Shown here in pieces: positions 53,937 through 63,230 of a DNA stretch of 64,000 bases. Origin of the DNA: Flavihumibacter cheonanensis. Lineage in GTDB: Bacteria > Bacteroidota > Bacteroidia > Chitinophagales > Chitinophagaceae. The translations under genes and the position numbers were made by a program. The notes under the pieces are model-generated. The model was not told the DNA's origin. It ran no database searches and worked only from the letters and a program-made list of their open reading frames with translations. Position 1 is the first letter of the stretch. Each line of letters starts with the position of its first letter. The stretch is from assembly GCF_022352215.1 (NCBI RefSeq), contig NZ_JAKRWF010000004.1:62001-126000 (forward strand), in the 5' to 3' direction.

Positions 53937-53957
53937 GTGAATTATGAATTATGAACT
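53937..53957. repeat. Heptanucleotide tract 5 (GTGAATT/ATGAATT/ATGAACT)
   Basis: Three units in register. They contain the TAA stop codon of glpF (53949-53951, minus strand) and link the GTGAA-type and ATGAATT-type tracts. Confidence 0.5.
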
Positions 53958-54665
53958 AAGCAGTAAATGATAAATGGCGGCGGCGATGAAGCTTCCTAAA
54001 ATGGGTCCCAACAGGGGAACCCAGGAGTAAGCCCAGTCGCTATTGCCTTTACGACCCAAAGGTAGTAGGAAGTGGGCAATACGCGGACCAAGATCACGGG
54101 CCGGATTGATAGCATAGCCTGTTGGTCCGCCCAGTGATAATCCGACACCTAAAACCAACAGGGCTACTGGTAATGCATCCAGTGCTCCTAAACTATTGGT
54201 TGGTGCTATTATCAGTAACACCAGCAACAGGAAGATGGCAGTGGCTACTGTCTCCGTTAGCAGGTTGCTGACCGGATTTCGGATAGCCGGTCCCGTTGCA
54301 AAGACAGCCAGTTTCAATCCTTCATTTTCGGTTGCTTTGAAATGATCTTTATAACAAATCCACATCAGTACGGCACCACTAAAAGCGCCGGCCACCTGGG
54401 CAAGTATATACAGTGGTACGTCCGCCCAAGGGAATTTTCCCGTGAGGGCAAGCACTATACTTACAGCCGGGTTCAGGTGGGCTCCACTAAATTTGGATAC
54501 TGCAAATACACCCAGGAAAACGGCCATGGCCCAGCCGAAACTGATTACGATCCATCCACCATTGTTTCCCTTGGATTCTTTTAATAAAACATTGGCCACC
54601 ACACCATTTCCGAATGCAAGCAAAATGGCGGTTCCAATGAATTCAGCTAAATAAGGATTCATCAT
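53949..54665 (-). CDS. glpF: Glycerol facilitator (MIP/aquaporin family)
   Basis: 238-aa inner-membrane channel with six helices and two NPA half-helices: SGAHLNPAVS and GYAINPARDLGPR. The Asp after the second NPAR is the mark of glycerol-conducting aquaglyceroporins rather than water-only channels. It starts at ATG 54665, 15 nt after glpD, in the operon glpK-glpD-glpF. It brings glycerol in for phosphorylation by GlpK. The gene ends inside a heptamer repeat that supplies its stop codon. Confidence 0.95.
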   Translation of the reverse strand: MMNPYLAEFIGTAILLAFGNGVVANVLLKESKGNNGGWIVISFGWAMAVFLGVFAVSKFSGAHLNPAVSIVLALTGKFPWADVPLYILAQVAGAFSGAVLMWICYKDHFKATENEGLKLAVFATGPAIRNPVSNLLTETVATAIFLLLVLLIIAPTNSLGALDALPVALLVLGVGLSLGGPTGYAINPARDLGPRIAHFLLPLGRKGNSDWAYSWVPLLGPILGSFIAAAIYHLLLSS

Positions 54666-54680
54666 ATAGCAAGCGTTGGT

Positions 54681-56240
54681 TTATTTGGCTACATAGTTGG
54701 ATGCAATGCTGCAGAATGCATCTGTTTGCTCCTGCTCCCATTGCAGGTCTTCTTTTAATTCTGTTGCCATCAGGTGTGCTACCGTGGAGGCTGCTGTAAT
54801 AGCCGCTCCGGCATTTAACAGGATGGCTCTTGTTCTTCTGGCTAAGGCATCATCCACTGTCATGCACATTTCTTCCCGCACCGCCCAAACAATTTCTGCT
54901 TTTGTATAGGGCAGATCCGGATGAATTTTTTCAGCCAGGCTGGGATTCTCCTGTTGCAATGCCTGGATCTTGGCCCAGTCGCTTCCATAATAGTACCCAT
55001 GATCTGTATAATTGGGTACCTGCATCGCTCCGTGAATGGCTAAGTCATGCGTTACACAAGGCCGGTCTTCCAGTTTACCCGCCTGGATAGCAACTTTCAC
55101 GGCATCTTCTGCCATCTTACGGTAGGTAGTCCATTTGCCTCCTGTAATACTGATTAGTCCGGATTCACTGGTTTCAATAAAATGATCCCTCGATAATCCG
55201 GACGTGCTGCTGGCATTGCCTTTTACCAGGGGACGTAATCCTGAAAACACCGACAATACATCAGATCGCTGGGGATCATTGGCGAGGTAGAGTTTGATAT
55301 TATCGAGGATAAACTGAATTTCATCTTCCTTTGGTATAGGTTCCATACTGGGCTTGTCCACCGGTATATCAGTTGTTCCTATGATGGTATGCTGATGCCA
55401 GGGAACTGCAAATAAGACCCTGCCATCGGATGTTTCCGGTATAAGGATAGCTGTATCTCCCGGTAAAAATTTCCTGTCTACTACCAGGTGCGTACCCTGG
55501 CTCAAGGATAAGACCGGTTCTTTGGAAGGATCATCCGCTTTTCGAAGATGGTCTGTAAATACACCGGTAGCATTTATAAAACAGCCGGCATGTATCGTGT
55601 AGGCATCTCCGTTAAGCTGATCAACCGCATCAATGGCAACCAGTTGTTTGTTCTCTTTATGCAGTCGGCCTGCCTTCATATAATTCAGCACAACCGCTCC
55701 CTGTTCAGCAGCCGTTTGTGCCATATTGATGGCTAACCTGGCATCATCAAATTGCCCGTCGTGAAATAATACGCCTCCTTTCAATCCTTCCGGATCCAGT
55801 GTGGGGGCTCTTTCCAGGGTTTCCTCGCGCGACAGAAACAAGGATGGTCCAAGCCCAAGATCGCCAGCCATCCAGTCGTAGATTTTTAATCCGAGTCCGT
55901 AAAAGGGTCCCTGCCACCACTTGTAATTTGGTAACAAAAAGGATTGATTCTTCACCAGGTGAGGTGCGTTCTTACGCAAGCGTCCTCTTTCCTTCAACGC
56001 TTCCATTACCAGTTTTACATTTCCTTGTTGCAGGTAGCGTACTCCTCCATGTACCAGTTTGGTAGATCGGGAGGATGTCCCTTTTGCGAAATCTGTCTGC
56101 TCTATAAGAATCGTCTTATATCCACGGGAAGCAGCATCGATGGCGATGCCCAATCCTGTAGCCCCACCTCCAACAATACATATATCCCAACGTGCAGTAT
56201 TCTTTAATTGAAGAATCATTTCCGAACGTACCATAATCAT
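54681..56240 (-). CDS. glpD: Glycerol-3-phosphate dehydrogenase, aerobic FAD type
   Basis: 519-aa FAD enzyme that oxidises sn-glycerol 3-phosphate to dihydroxyacetone phosphate and passes electrons to quinone at the membrane. Motifs: the FAD-binding DICIVGGGATGLGIAIDAASRG, GTSSRSTKLVHGGVRYLQQGN, TDIPVDKPSMEPIP, FSGLRPLV and ISITGGKWTTYRKMAEDAV. The first ATG (56240) or the in-frame ATG at 56219 (MILQLKNTARWD) could be the start. It lies 26 nt after glpK and 15 nt before glpF. Confidence 0.96.
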   Translation of the reverse strand: MIMVRSEMILQLKNTARWDICIVGGGATGLGIAIDAASRGYKTILIEQTDFAKGTSSRSTKLVHGGVRYLQQGNVKLVMEALKERGRLRKNAPHLVKNQSFLLPNYKWWQGPFYGLGLKIYDWMAGDLGLGPSLFLSREETLERAPTLDPEGLKGGVLFHDGQFDDARLAINMAQTAAEQGAVVLNYMKAGRLHKENKQLVAIDAVDQLNGDAYTIHAGCFINATGVFTDHLRKADDPSKEPVLSLSQGTHLVVDRKFLPGDTAILIPETSDGRVLFAVPWHQHTIIGTTDIPVDKPSMEPIPKEDEIQFILDNIKLYLANDPQRSDVLSVFSGLRPLVKGNASSTSGLSRDHFIETSESGLISITGGKWTTYRKMAEDAVKVAIQAGKLEDRPCVTHDLAIHGAMQVPNYTDHGYYYGSDWAKIQALQQENPSLAEKIHPDLPYTKAEIVWAVREEMCMTVDDALARRTRAILLNAGAAITAASTVAHLMATELKEDLQWEQEQTDAFCSIASNYVAK

Positions 56241-56266
56241 TTTTTTCCGGTTCTTGTTCTGTATTT

Positions 56267-57766
56267 CTATCGCTCATCTGCCCAGGCGATACTTGCTTTT
56301 ATTGCCCTTTCCCATCCGCGTGTGAAGGATCTCATTTCTTCGGTTGTGCGTTGGGGATGGAATTCTTTCGCGGCTTTCCATTGCTGCTGAATATCTGCCG
56401 TACTTTCCCAATAACCTACGCCCAATCCTGCCAGGTAAGCAGCGCCGAGTGCAGTTGTTTCATACACTTCTGGCCGAATAACCGGCACCTGCAACAGATC
56501 ACACTGGAATTGCATGAGCAGGTTATTGATAGTAGCACCACCGTCCACTCGTAATTCTTTGATGGGTAATCCAGCATCGGCTTCCATGGCTTTTAGTACA
56601 TCCATGGTTTGATAGGCAATACTTTCCAGGCAGGCCCTTGCAATATGCGCTCGAGTGGTACCCCGCGTTAATCCAAAAACAGTTCCCCTTGCATGCTGGT
56701 TCCAGTGAGGAGCACCCAATCCGGCAAAAGCAGGTACAATGTAAACACCATCGGTATCAGTAACACGAGATGCGAGGTCTTCAATTTCTGCGGATGACCG
56801 GATCATATGCAAGCCATCGCGCAGCCATTGTACTACCGCGCCGCCTATGAAAATACTGCCCTCTACTGCATACTCAACTCGATTGTTAAGTTTCCAGGCT
56901 ACCGTTGTCAGCAGTTTATTGGAGGAGTGCACAATTTTATCACCGGTATGCATCAACATGAAACAACCGGTTCCATAGGTGTTTTTCACCATGCCTGGAG
57001 TAGTACATTGCTGTCCGAATAATGCCGCCTGCTGATCACCTGCAATACCGGCAAGCGGAATGTTCGCATTTTTAACTACAGATTCCGTGACTCCATATAT
57101 TTTACTACTTGGAATGATTTCCGGCAACACAGATGCAGGTATATCAAAGAGCTTGAGTAACTCTTCATCCCATTCACAGGTTTCAAGGTTCATGAGCATT
57201 GTGCGACTTGCATTGGATACATCCGTCGCATGTACTTTGCCGTTAGTGAGTTTCCAGTTCAGCCAGCAATCGATAGTTCCAAATGCAAGTTCTCCTTTCA
57301 CTGCTTTTTCTCTTGCGCCGCTTACATTATCCAGGATCCATTTCAGTTTGGTAGCAGAGAAATAGGCATCAATTACCAAACCGGTTTTGGTCTGGATAAG
57401 AGGAGCCAGTCCATCTGCTTTGAGTTGATCACAATAACCTGCTGTTCGGCGATCCTGCCAAACGATGGCATTGTAAATCGGTTTGGAGCTGGTCCTGTCC
57501 CAAACCACTGTTGTTTCCCGCTGGTTGGTGATGCCAATGGCAGCAATATCGGCAGTTGTTAAGGAGGCTTTTGCGATGGCTTCTGCCATCACAGAAAACT
57601 GTGTGGCCCATATTTCCTCCGCATCGTGTTCTACCCATCCGGGTTGGGGATATAGTTGTGTGAATTCTTTCTGCGCGATATGACAGATCTGACCGTATTT
57701 ATCAAATAATATAGCTCTGGAGCTGGTAGTTCCCTGGTCGAGTGATAAAATGTATTTTTCCGGCAT
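56267..57766 (-). CDS. glpK: Glycerol kinase
   Basis: 499 aa from the ATG at 57766 ([19 protein letters not shown]). It phosphorylates glycerol to sn-glycerol 3-phosphate with ATP. FGGY-family marks: [86 protein letters not shown] and [15 protein letters not shown]. It is first in the glpK-glpD-glpF operon. A near-consensus -7 sequence lies about 20-30 nt upstream (TATATTTTG). No GlpR-type repressor gene is nearby. Confidence 0.97.
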   Translation of the reverse strand: MPEKYILSLDQGTTSSRAILFDKYGQICHIAQKEFTQLYPQPGWVEHDAEEIWATQFSVMAEAIAKASLTTADIAAIGITNQRETTVVWDRTSSKPIYNAIVWQDRRTAGYCDQLKADGLAPLIQTKTGLVIDAYFSATKLKWILDNVSGAREKAVKGELAFGTIDCWLNWKLTNGKVHATDVSNASRTMLMNLETCEWDEELLKLFDIPASVLPEIIPSSKIYGVTESVVKNANIPLAGIAGDQQAALFGQQCTTPGMVKNTYGTGCFMLMHTGDKIVHSSNKLLTTVAWKLNNRVEYAVEGSIFIGGAVVQWLRDGLHMIRSSAEIEDLASRVTDTDGVYIVPAFAGLGAPHWNQHARGTVFGLTRGTTRAHIARACLESIAYQTMDVLKAMEADAGLPIKELRVDGGATINNLLMQFQCDLLQVPVIRPEVYETTALGAAYLAGLGVGYWESTADIQQQWKAAKEFHPQRTTEEMRSFTRGWERAIKASIAWADER

Positions 57767-57813
57767 GCATCGAATTTTGCTTTTTAAGATAAGCAAAATA
57801 TACTGGTTCGGGC

Positions 57814-60333
57814 TTAGAATGCCAAACGGAAACTGCCAAAAATGCCAAAGCGACCCACTCTTGCTTCTGGAAGGGGTCGTGGACTTACCCTCCAGACGAA
57901 ATCCAGCCGGAATACCTTCAGTATATTATCTACCCCGGTACCTAGTTCAACGTATGTTTTTCCATCCAGGTTCTGGAACTGGTTGAACGCGTTATCAAAA
58001 TTCAACGCGCGGTTCGCTTCAGACAAATCACCACTGATTCCTTTTGCTGTCCAGAACTGACGGAATTTTAATTTCCGGGTCAGTGGTATCAGCCTGAATA
58101 TCCCATTGCCGATATTATGCTCTACATTGAATCCTATATAACGATCATGGATATACTCAAATCGCTGCATCAGGTTAAATGCATATTTATTGTAGTAATA
58201 AATTTCGTTACCAGGTGCAACATTCAATAACATGTAAGGTAGAGTACCGGTAGTTTTTCCTCCAAACAGATTATAGTAGAGTGTTCCCACAGGAGCTACT
58301 TTTACATAATCGGAAATGCTGAGATAATATTTATTGTAGCTGTAATCGCTGTTAAATACACCCGGAAAGCCACGTGCATACATAAACTCAACAATAGGAT
58401 AGGAGCTGCCCAGGCTGAAGCGGTTGAAATTGGTTTCAAAGAATCGCTCATTATAACCAAATCGCAATTTAATTGCCATTTCGAAATTGGTTAAGGGCGT
58501 TCCTTTTTCTCCGTTGATCTGGAATATCTCCTTCGGCGGAATATTTTTCAGCGGATCAAAACTTTTATGTGTACCAATAATGGTAGCCGATATGCCGGGA
58601 CTCCATTCTTTAAAGTATTCCAGCTTCGCTTCCTTGATCTGCATGAACTTGATTGGTATGCCCGGCTTTCGGATAGCAAGTGCAAAGATGTTATCGGTAC
58701 TTATTTCATCATAATAAACCTGTCCATTATCCAAATCCTTGGTATAACTACCATGAATATACGAGCGGGGTGATCTGCTGAATAAATACTTGGCCTCTGC
58801 TTTGTATTTAAACACCCGATCTCCAAAGCCATAGGCCAGGTAGCCATGCAGGTAGAGATCTTTATGAAATTTGGTATTGGTTCCAAGGTCAAAACGGGTA
58901 CGGAATCCTTCCCAGAGGTTACCCGTGAACCAATTGTACCAGGGACCGATTTCAAAATTGCCCACATTGCGGTAACCGGTAGCCAAAAAGTTGAGCGTAG
59001 TTACATAACGTTTGAACAGCGGCATTTTCTGCAGCGTGTCAATCATGTCATAAATCGCTTTCTCATTTTTGGTAAGTGATTCATGCCGGGAATCAGACCA
59101 GTAACTGTCCTCTTTTTTCATAGCACCTTCCGCAAACAGGATCTCGGACTGAACTTTATTTTTTGCAATGGAATCCCGGATAAAGGGCTGGTCAACTACC
59201 ACATTTCTATAGGTAGTGGTTTTTCTGCCAATCACCCCGAACCTCGATTTTCCGATCGGTGCAATATCTGCCACGAATTTATCTTTTGCAAGAAACCAGG
59301 TGCTGTCGCTGATCAGCGCATATTCCTGGATCAGGGAAAGTTTGTCAATAAAATTGATATTGGCTTCTCTACTCAGGTGCAGGGTCATTTTCTGGATGGC
59401 CCATGTTGGATCATGTACCCAGGCATCCCCTTCAAAGGTATTTTCACCCCGGCGTTTAGGCTGGAACACAAAATGAATCAGTCGCTGGCCGGCTACATAT
59501 TGGGTGTCAAGTACCGTATAGTTATAATAAGCCGGACCATTATCACTCAACGGACTCACAAACTGTTTGTCAAAAACCGGAATAAAATTGTTGTAGATAT
59601 TGATATTCTGTTCAGTTCCTCCAAGCAGTTTGGATATACTCTCATTCTCAACCCCCATGGTTTTAACTCCCTTGATAATTTCACGGGTTCTCCAGGGTGA
59701 TTTCTGATAATAATAATTGGAAATGGTTTCAGTCAGGTAAACCGGGAGAAAAGGCTGGCCTTCCGAGGTATCCACATTATCAAAAATGAAATCAAAGGGC
59801 TTAAGCGGACCTAATTCCTTCAATTTTTCCTTATTGATACGGTTCAGGTCAAGTTCCAGCTTGTTGTATAATTCGTAGGTAAAATTGTTGAACCGGTAGC
59901 GGTCGTTGTATGGTTTACGCTTGTTGATTCTTTTCCACATGAGGTAGCCGCGATCAATTTTACGCTTCACGACAACTTCCTTGGTGTATTTACCGCGTTC
60001 CAATGCCAGCACCAGCTCCATTACCTGGCCGTCGGCCGAAATTTGGGTCATGCCCGGATGAATGGGTATTTTCAGATCCTGGTAACCCACATAGGTTACA
60101 ACCAGCGTATCAGTAGGCCATTCCGCAAAACGAAATTCAAAATGCCCCGCCGAGTCAGTCAGTTTTCCCTGGGTACTGGCGAGGAATTGAAGCGATGCAA
60201 AGGGGATCCTCTCCTCACTTAATTTGTCCTTCACATAGCCCCGGATGGTTTTGGTCTGCGCCTGGGTGAATAAGGTTAATAATAAGGAAAGCACTAGCCC
60301 GACTGCACGTAGCCGAATGGGTCTCAGTTCCAT
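57814..60333 (-). CDS. DUF5686 / carboxypeptidase-regulatory-like outer-membrane protein
   Basis: 839 aa with a signal peptide (about residues 1-25, ending FTQAQ). A CarboxypepD_reg-like beta-sandwich (about 28-112, [22 protein letters not shown]) comes first. The DUF5686 region follows, with [21 protein letters not shown] and a C-terminal barrel of many aromatic strands that ends in Phe (FGSFRLAF). This is an outer-membrane protein typical of Bacteroidota. It is not a TonB-dependent receptor, since it has no plug or SusD partner. Function unknown. An exact -7 element lies 7 nt before the ATG. Confidence 0.9.
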   Translation of the reverse strand: MELRPIRLRAVGLVLSLLLTLFTQAQTKTIRGYVKDKLSEERIPFASLQFLASTQGKLTDSAGHFEFRFAEWPTDTLVVTYVGYQDLKIPIHPGMTQISADGQVMELVLALERGKYTKEVVVKRKIDRGYLMWKRINKRKPYNDRYRFNNFTYELYNKLELDLNRINKEKLKELGPLKPFDFIFDNVDTSEGQPFLPVYLTETISNYYYQKSPWRTREIIKGVKTMGVENESISKLLGGTEQNINIYNNFIPVFDKQFVSPLSDNGPAYYNYTVLDTQYVAGQRLIHFVFQPKRRGENTFEGDAWVHDPTWAIQKMTLHLSREANINFIDKLSLIQEYALISDSTWFLAKDKFVADIAPIGKSRFGVIGRKTTTYRNVVVDQPFIRDSIAKNKVQSEILFAEGAMKKEDSYWSDSRHESLTKNEKAIYDMIDTLQKMPLFKRYVTTLNFLATGYRNVGNFEIGPWYNWFTGNLWEGFRTRFDLGTNTKFHKDLYLHGYLAYGFGDRVFKYKAEAKYLFSRSPRSYIHGSYTKDLDNGQVYYDEISTDNIFALAIRKPGIPIKFMQIKEAKLEYFKEWSPGISATIIGTHKSFDPLKNIPPKEIFQINGEKGTPLTNFEMAIKLRFGYNERFFETNFNRFSLGSSYPIVEFMYARGFPGVFNSDYSYNKYYLSISDYVKVAPVGTLYYNLFGGKTTGTLPYMLLNVAPGNEIYYYNKYAFNLMQRFEYIHDRYIGFNVEHNIGNGIFRLIPLTRKLKFRQFWTAKGISGDLSEANRALNFDNAFNQFQNLDGKTYVELGTGVDNILKVFRLDFVWRVSPRPLPEARVGRFGIFGSFRLAF

Positions 60334-60340
60334 AGAAGCG

Positions 60341-60348
60341 CAAAATTA
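60341..60348 (-). promoter_or_regulatory. -7 element 7 nt from the DUF5686 start
   Basis: The minus strand reads TAATTTTG (exact TAnnTTTG), 7 nt before the ATG at 60333, so the mRNA leader would be very short or absent. Confidence 0.45.
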
Positions 60349-60424
60349 GGATATAGAACGAAGGATTTACCGAATTTAACAGATGTGTTAAAAAGGAATA
60401 TTTTGAAATCCGGATTTCCTTTAC

Positions 60425-60449
60425 TTACTTTGAAATTCAAAGTGCTTTA
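60425..60449. promoter_or_regulatory. Operator 1 of the CreD operon, overlapping a -7 element
   Basis: CTTTGAAATTCAAAG (60428-60442) is a perfect 7-1-7 palindrome followed by a third half-site CTTTA (60445-60449). It overlaps a one-mismatch -7 element (TTACTTTG, 60425-60432), 7 nt upstream of the first gene. A nearly identical copy lies at 61399. The likely ligand is the winged-helix regulator encoded in the same operon (inference). Confidence 0.6.
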
Positions 60450-60455
60450 GTAAAT

Positions 60456-61073
60456 ATGGAAACAAGTTCATACCAGGACCTTCGGGAGATCCGCCAGATG
60501 ATGGAAAAAAGCAGCCGGTTCATCAGCCTGAGTGGCTGGAGTGGGATTGCAGCTGGTTTTTCGGCCCTGGCGGGTGCCTTTTTTGCCAACCGTTACATAA
60601 AAGCCTATTATGCCAATGCATATGGTACACCGGATGCTTGTCCCGCCTGCCTGAAACAGGACCTGATCGTTATCGCCGGCCTGGTTTTTATCAGCGCCCT
60701 GGTACTTGCTTTCTTTTTTACCTATACCCGCTCCAAAAAGGACGGGGTGGCTATTTGGGGTACAACTGCACGCAAACTGCTCTGGAATACCATGTTACCT
60801 ATGGCCATTGGTGCGGTCTTTATTTTCCACCTGATGGAAATGCAGTACTATTCACTGGTTGGAGCCAGCTCCCTGCTTTTTTATGGACTCGCACTGGTGA
60901 ATGGCAGTAAATATACCCTGGGTGAAATCCGGTTTTTAGGATATGGACAGCTGCTAACCGGCTTGTATTGCCTTTGGTTTCCAGGTAACGGACTGGCTGC
61001 CTGGGCCTTTGGATTTGGTATCTTGCACATTGTATATGGAATTGCTATGTGGTGGAAATATGAAAGGAATTAA
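60456..61073 (+). CDS. Membrane protein of the CreD operon, unknown function
   Basis: 205 aa. A soluble N-terminal 25 residues (YQDLREIRQMMEKSSRF) are followed by six or so hydrophobic helices: GWSGIAAGFSALAGAFF, DLIVIAGLVFISALVLAFFF, TMLPMAIGAVFIFHL, YYSLVGASSLLFYGLAL and two near the C-terminus. CPAC in the first loop could be a redox or metal pair. Proteins of this shape commonly precede a small winged-helix regulator in Bacteroidota; no biochemical role is known to me. It starts 7 nt after operator 1, and the regulator gene follows 13 nt later. Confidence 0.8.
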   Translation: METSSYQDLREIRQMMEKSSRFISLSGWSGIAAGFSALAGAFFANRYIKAYYANAYGTPDACPACLKQDLIVIAGLVFISALVLAFFFTYTRSKKDGVAIWGTTARKLLWNTMLPMAIGAVFIFHLMEMQYYSLVGASSLLFYGLALVNGSKYTLGEIRFLGYGQLLTGLYCLWFPGNGLAAWAFGFGILHIVYGIAMWWKYERN

Positions 61074-61085
61074 GCCGCGACAAAC

Positions 61086-61382
61086 ATGAATCCGATAGAT
61101 CAGTTAAATAAAATTTTCGATAGCCGTATCCGGCTTGGTATCATGAGTTCACTATTAGTGAATGAGAAGATGAGCTTCAACGAGCTCAAAGAACTCATTG
61201 GTGTAACTGATGGCAACCTGGCTTCTCACCTTAAAACCCTGGAAGACAGCGGGTATCTAAAAGTTCAGAAAGGTTTTATCGGGCGTAAAACAAATACCTC
61301 TTATTCCGTAACAAAAGCAGGCGAAAAAGCCTTCAAACAGCACCTGGATGCATTGGAAAAAATGATCCGATCGATACAGTAA
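61086..61382 (+). CDS. Winged-helix transcriptional regulator
   Basis: 98-aa DNA-binding protein of the ArsR/MarR-like winged-helix type (HTH_34-like). It has helices IDQLNKIFDSRIRLGIMSSLL, FNELKELIGV, recognition helix DGNLASHLKTLEDSGYL and the wing VQKGFIGRKTNTSYSVT, with a C-terminal dimerisation helix. No effector domain is present. It is encoded between two near-identical palindromic sites (60425, 61399), which makes self-regulation of this operon likely. It lies 13 nt after the membrane protein gene. Confidence 0.9.
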   Translation: MNPIDQLNKIFDSRIRLGIMSSLLVNEKMSFNELKELIGVTDGNLASHLKTLEDSGYLKVQKGFIGRKTNTSYSVTKAGEKAFKQHLDALEKMIRSIQ

Positions 61383-61398
61383 ATTTTTTTTACCTAAA

Positions 61399-61424
61399 TA
61401 CTTTGAAATGCAAAGCGCTTTGAA
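61399..61424. promoter_or_regulatory. Operator 2 of the CreD operon, overlapping the CreD-like start codon
   Basis: CTTTGAAATGCAAAG (61401-61415) plus CGCTTTG (61416-61422) repeats the operator 1 layout. CAAAGCGCTTTG is itself a perfect palindrome. The ATG at 61408 lies inside the site. A TACTTTG -7-like element is included, as in operator 1. Confidence 0.6.
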
Positions 61425-63168
61425 TAATAAGTTTTCTGCTCTTGCTCTGATGGCGATCTATATATGGATCCGCACTGCCCTGATTTTTGCGCTCCTGTTG
61501 ATGGTGGGTTTTTTATTGCTCCTACCAGAAGACGATATGAACTGGCTGCTGGCATTGGTTCCAGGTTGCTTAATTGCCAGTATTCCTTCCCTGGTAGTAG
61601 TATTTGTTGGAACGGTGATCATCACCCGTACAATGGATCAATACCCCCGACGCCTGAAATCTTTCCTGTTGCTGCTGGCAGGAATCGTGCTGATACATTC
61701 CGCAGGAATGGCCCTGCTCATTTTCTTCCTGGGAGGCAGACCAGAGGAATGGCAATTGTGGATGGCACTTACAGCCGCGCTGCTACTTTCGGTTATACTT
61801 GGCAGTTACCTGACAAGGAAACGTATTTACCATGTGCTTATACTAAATCAATCATACCAATCAATTATGGAACAACAAACCAACTCTCCGATTTTATTTA
61901 AAGGAATCATTACCGGGGTTCTGATCCTGCTTATGATGATTCCCACCCTCTTTATTTCCAGCCTGGTGCAGGAACGCAAAGCCCGCCAACGCGAAATTGT
62001 GGAGGAAGACAGCAAGCGATGGGCCGGTGCGCAGGAATTATCCGGTATCTTCCTCGTGTTACCTTATGAGCAACCTTTTAAAGATGAGAAAGGTAAAGAA
62101 ACGATGATCCGAAAAGAGTTGCTGGTACTTCCGGAGGATCTTACTGTTGGCAGTACAATGGAACCGGTTGTACGCACCCGCAGTATTTACAAAGTGCTGC
62201 TGTACCGCACAGACACAAAATTCTCCGGTCATTTTGCCATTCAGTTACCTAAAGAAATCCTACCGGAACAGGTTATCTGGAAAGATGCCAGCATCAATTT
62301 GGGCTTGTCTGATATCAAGGGGATTGAAGAAAAAGTTGTGGTTAAGCTCGATGCGCAGGAACTGGAATTATCTCCTGGTTTATCCAATAAGGAATTGGTC
62401 AAAACAGGGCTTTCAGCACCCGTTGATTTAACCGGTCTGAATCCTGCCAAACTTAGCTTTTCAACACAGTTGAAACTTCGGGGTAGTGAACAATTGCATT
62501 TTATTCCCCTTGCAGGTAACAGTACCTACGATGTTCAATCAACCTGGCATAGTCCTTCCTTTGATGGTACCAGTTTACCAGCTAAACATACTGTTCAGGA
62601 TAGTGGATTTACAGCCAGCTGGTCCTTTAGCAAAGCCAATCTGCCCTTCGGTACCATCCTGCGCGAAGTGGATCTCAACGAGACTGATTTTTCTTTTGGT
62701 GTGTCCATGATCCAGCCAGCAGATCATTATGCCAAAACAGAACGCAGTGTGAAATATGCCATCCTTTTTATTGGTCTTACATTTTCTCTCTTTTTCGTAA
62801 TTGAGCTGATGCAGAAGAAACCGGTACACCCGGTTCAGTATGTACTTATAGGTATTGCACTCTCTGTTTTTTATACGCTGTTGTTATCTGTTTCGGAATT
62901 TCTGCCTTTTGATTCGGCCTATGGAATTGCAGCGATTGCCACCATTTTGCTGATCACCCTCTATGCAAATGCGCATTTCAAAAGCTGGAAGACAGCGTCT
63001 CTGTTTGCGCTCGTGCTTAGTTGTCTTTATCTCTTTGCCTTCATTCTGGTTCGCCTGGAAGACACAGCCCTCCTGGTTGGAAGCATCGGCCTCTTCCTGA
63101 TTCTCGCACTGGTTATGTATGGTACACGGAAAATCAACTGGTACCCTGCTGTACCGGTATCCTCCTGA
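61408..63168 (+). CDS. creD: CreD-like inner-membrane protein with extra N-terminal membrane domain
   Basis: 586 aa. Residues 1-150 form four helices not found in ordinary CreD. From the internal Met at residue 154 (ATG 61867) the CreD pattern begins: a helix (GIITGVLILLMMIPTLFISSLVQER), a large periplasmic beta domain (FLVLPYEQPF, VVRTRSIYKVLLYRTDTKFSG, TSFSFGVSM-like region) and a C-terminal helix cluster (AILFIGLTFSLFFVIELM, HPVQYVLIGIALSVFYTLLL and more). CreD confers envelope or colicin tolerance in E. coli. The start codon lies within operator 2, so a later start is possible if transcription begins there. No terminator follows directly on the plus strand. Confidence 0.85.
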   Translation: MQSALNNKFSALALMAIYIWIRTALIFALLLMVGFLLLLPEDDMNWLLALVPGCLIASIPSLVVVFVGTVIITRTMDQYPRRLKSFLLLLAGIVLIHSAGMALLIFFLGGRPEEWQLWMALTAALLLSVILGSYLTRKRIYHVLILNQSYQSIMEQQTNSPILFKGIITGVLILLMMIPTLFISSLVQERKARQREIVEEDSKRWAGAQELSGIFLVLPYEQPFKDEKGKETMIRKELLVLPEDLTVGSTMEPVVRTRSIYKVLLYRTDTKFSGHFAIQLPKEILPEQVIWKDASINLGLSDIKGIEEKVVVKLDAQELELSPGLSNKELVKTGLSAPVDLTGLNPAKLSFSTQLKLRGSEQLHFIPLAGNSTYDVQSTWHSPSFDGTSLPAKHTVQDSGFTASWSFSKANLPFGTILREVDLNETDFSFGVSMIQPADHYAKTERSVKYAILFIGLTFSLFFVIELMQKKPVHPVQYVLIGIALSVFYTLLLSVSEFLPFDSAYGIAAIATILLITLYANAHFKSWKTASLFALVLSCLYLFAFILVRLEDTALLVGSIGLFLILALVMYGTRKINWYPAVPVSS

Positions 63169-63174
63169 TCCCAC

Positions 63175-63205
63175 AAAAAAGGCTGCATCAATTACTGATG
63201 CAGCC
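63175..63205 (-). terminator. Terminator of the Omp85-type gene (shared convergent region)
   Basis: GGCTGCATCA (63181-63190) and TGATGCAGCC (63196-63205) form a perfect 10-bp stem with a 5-nt loop. On the minus strand six T residues follow; on the plus strand the T-run is weak (TCTTCG). Confidence 0.85.
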
Positions 63206-63230
63206 TCTTCGTTTATGCCTTGCTGTTTGT

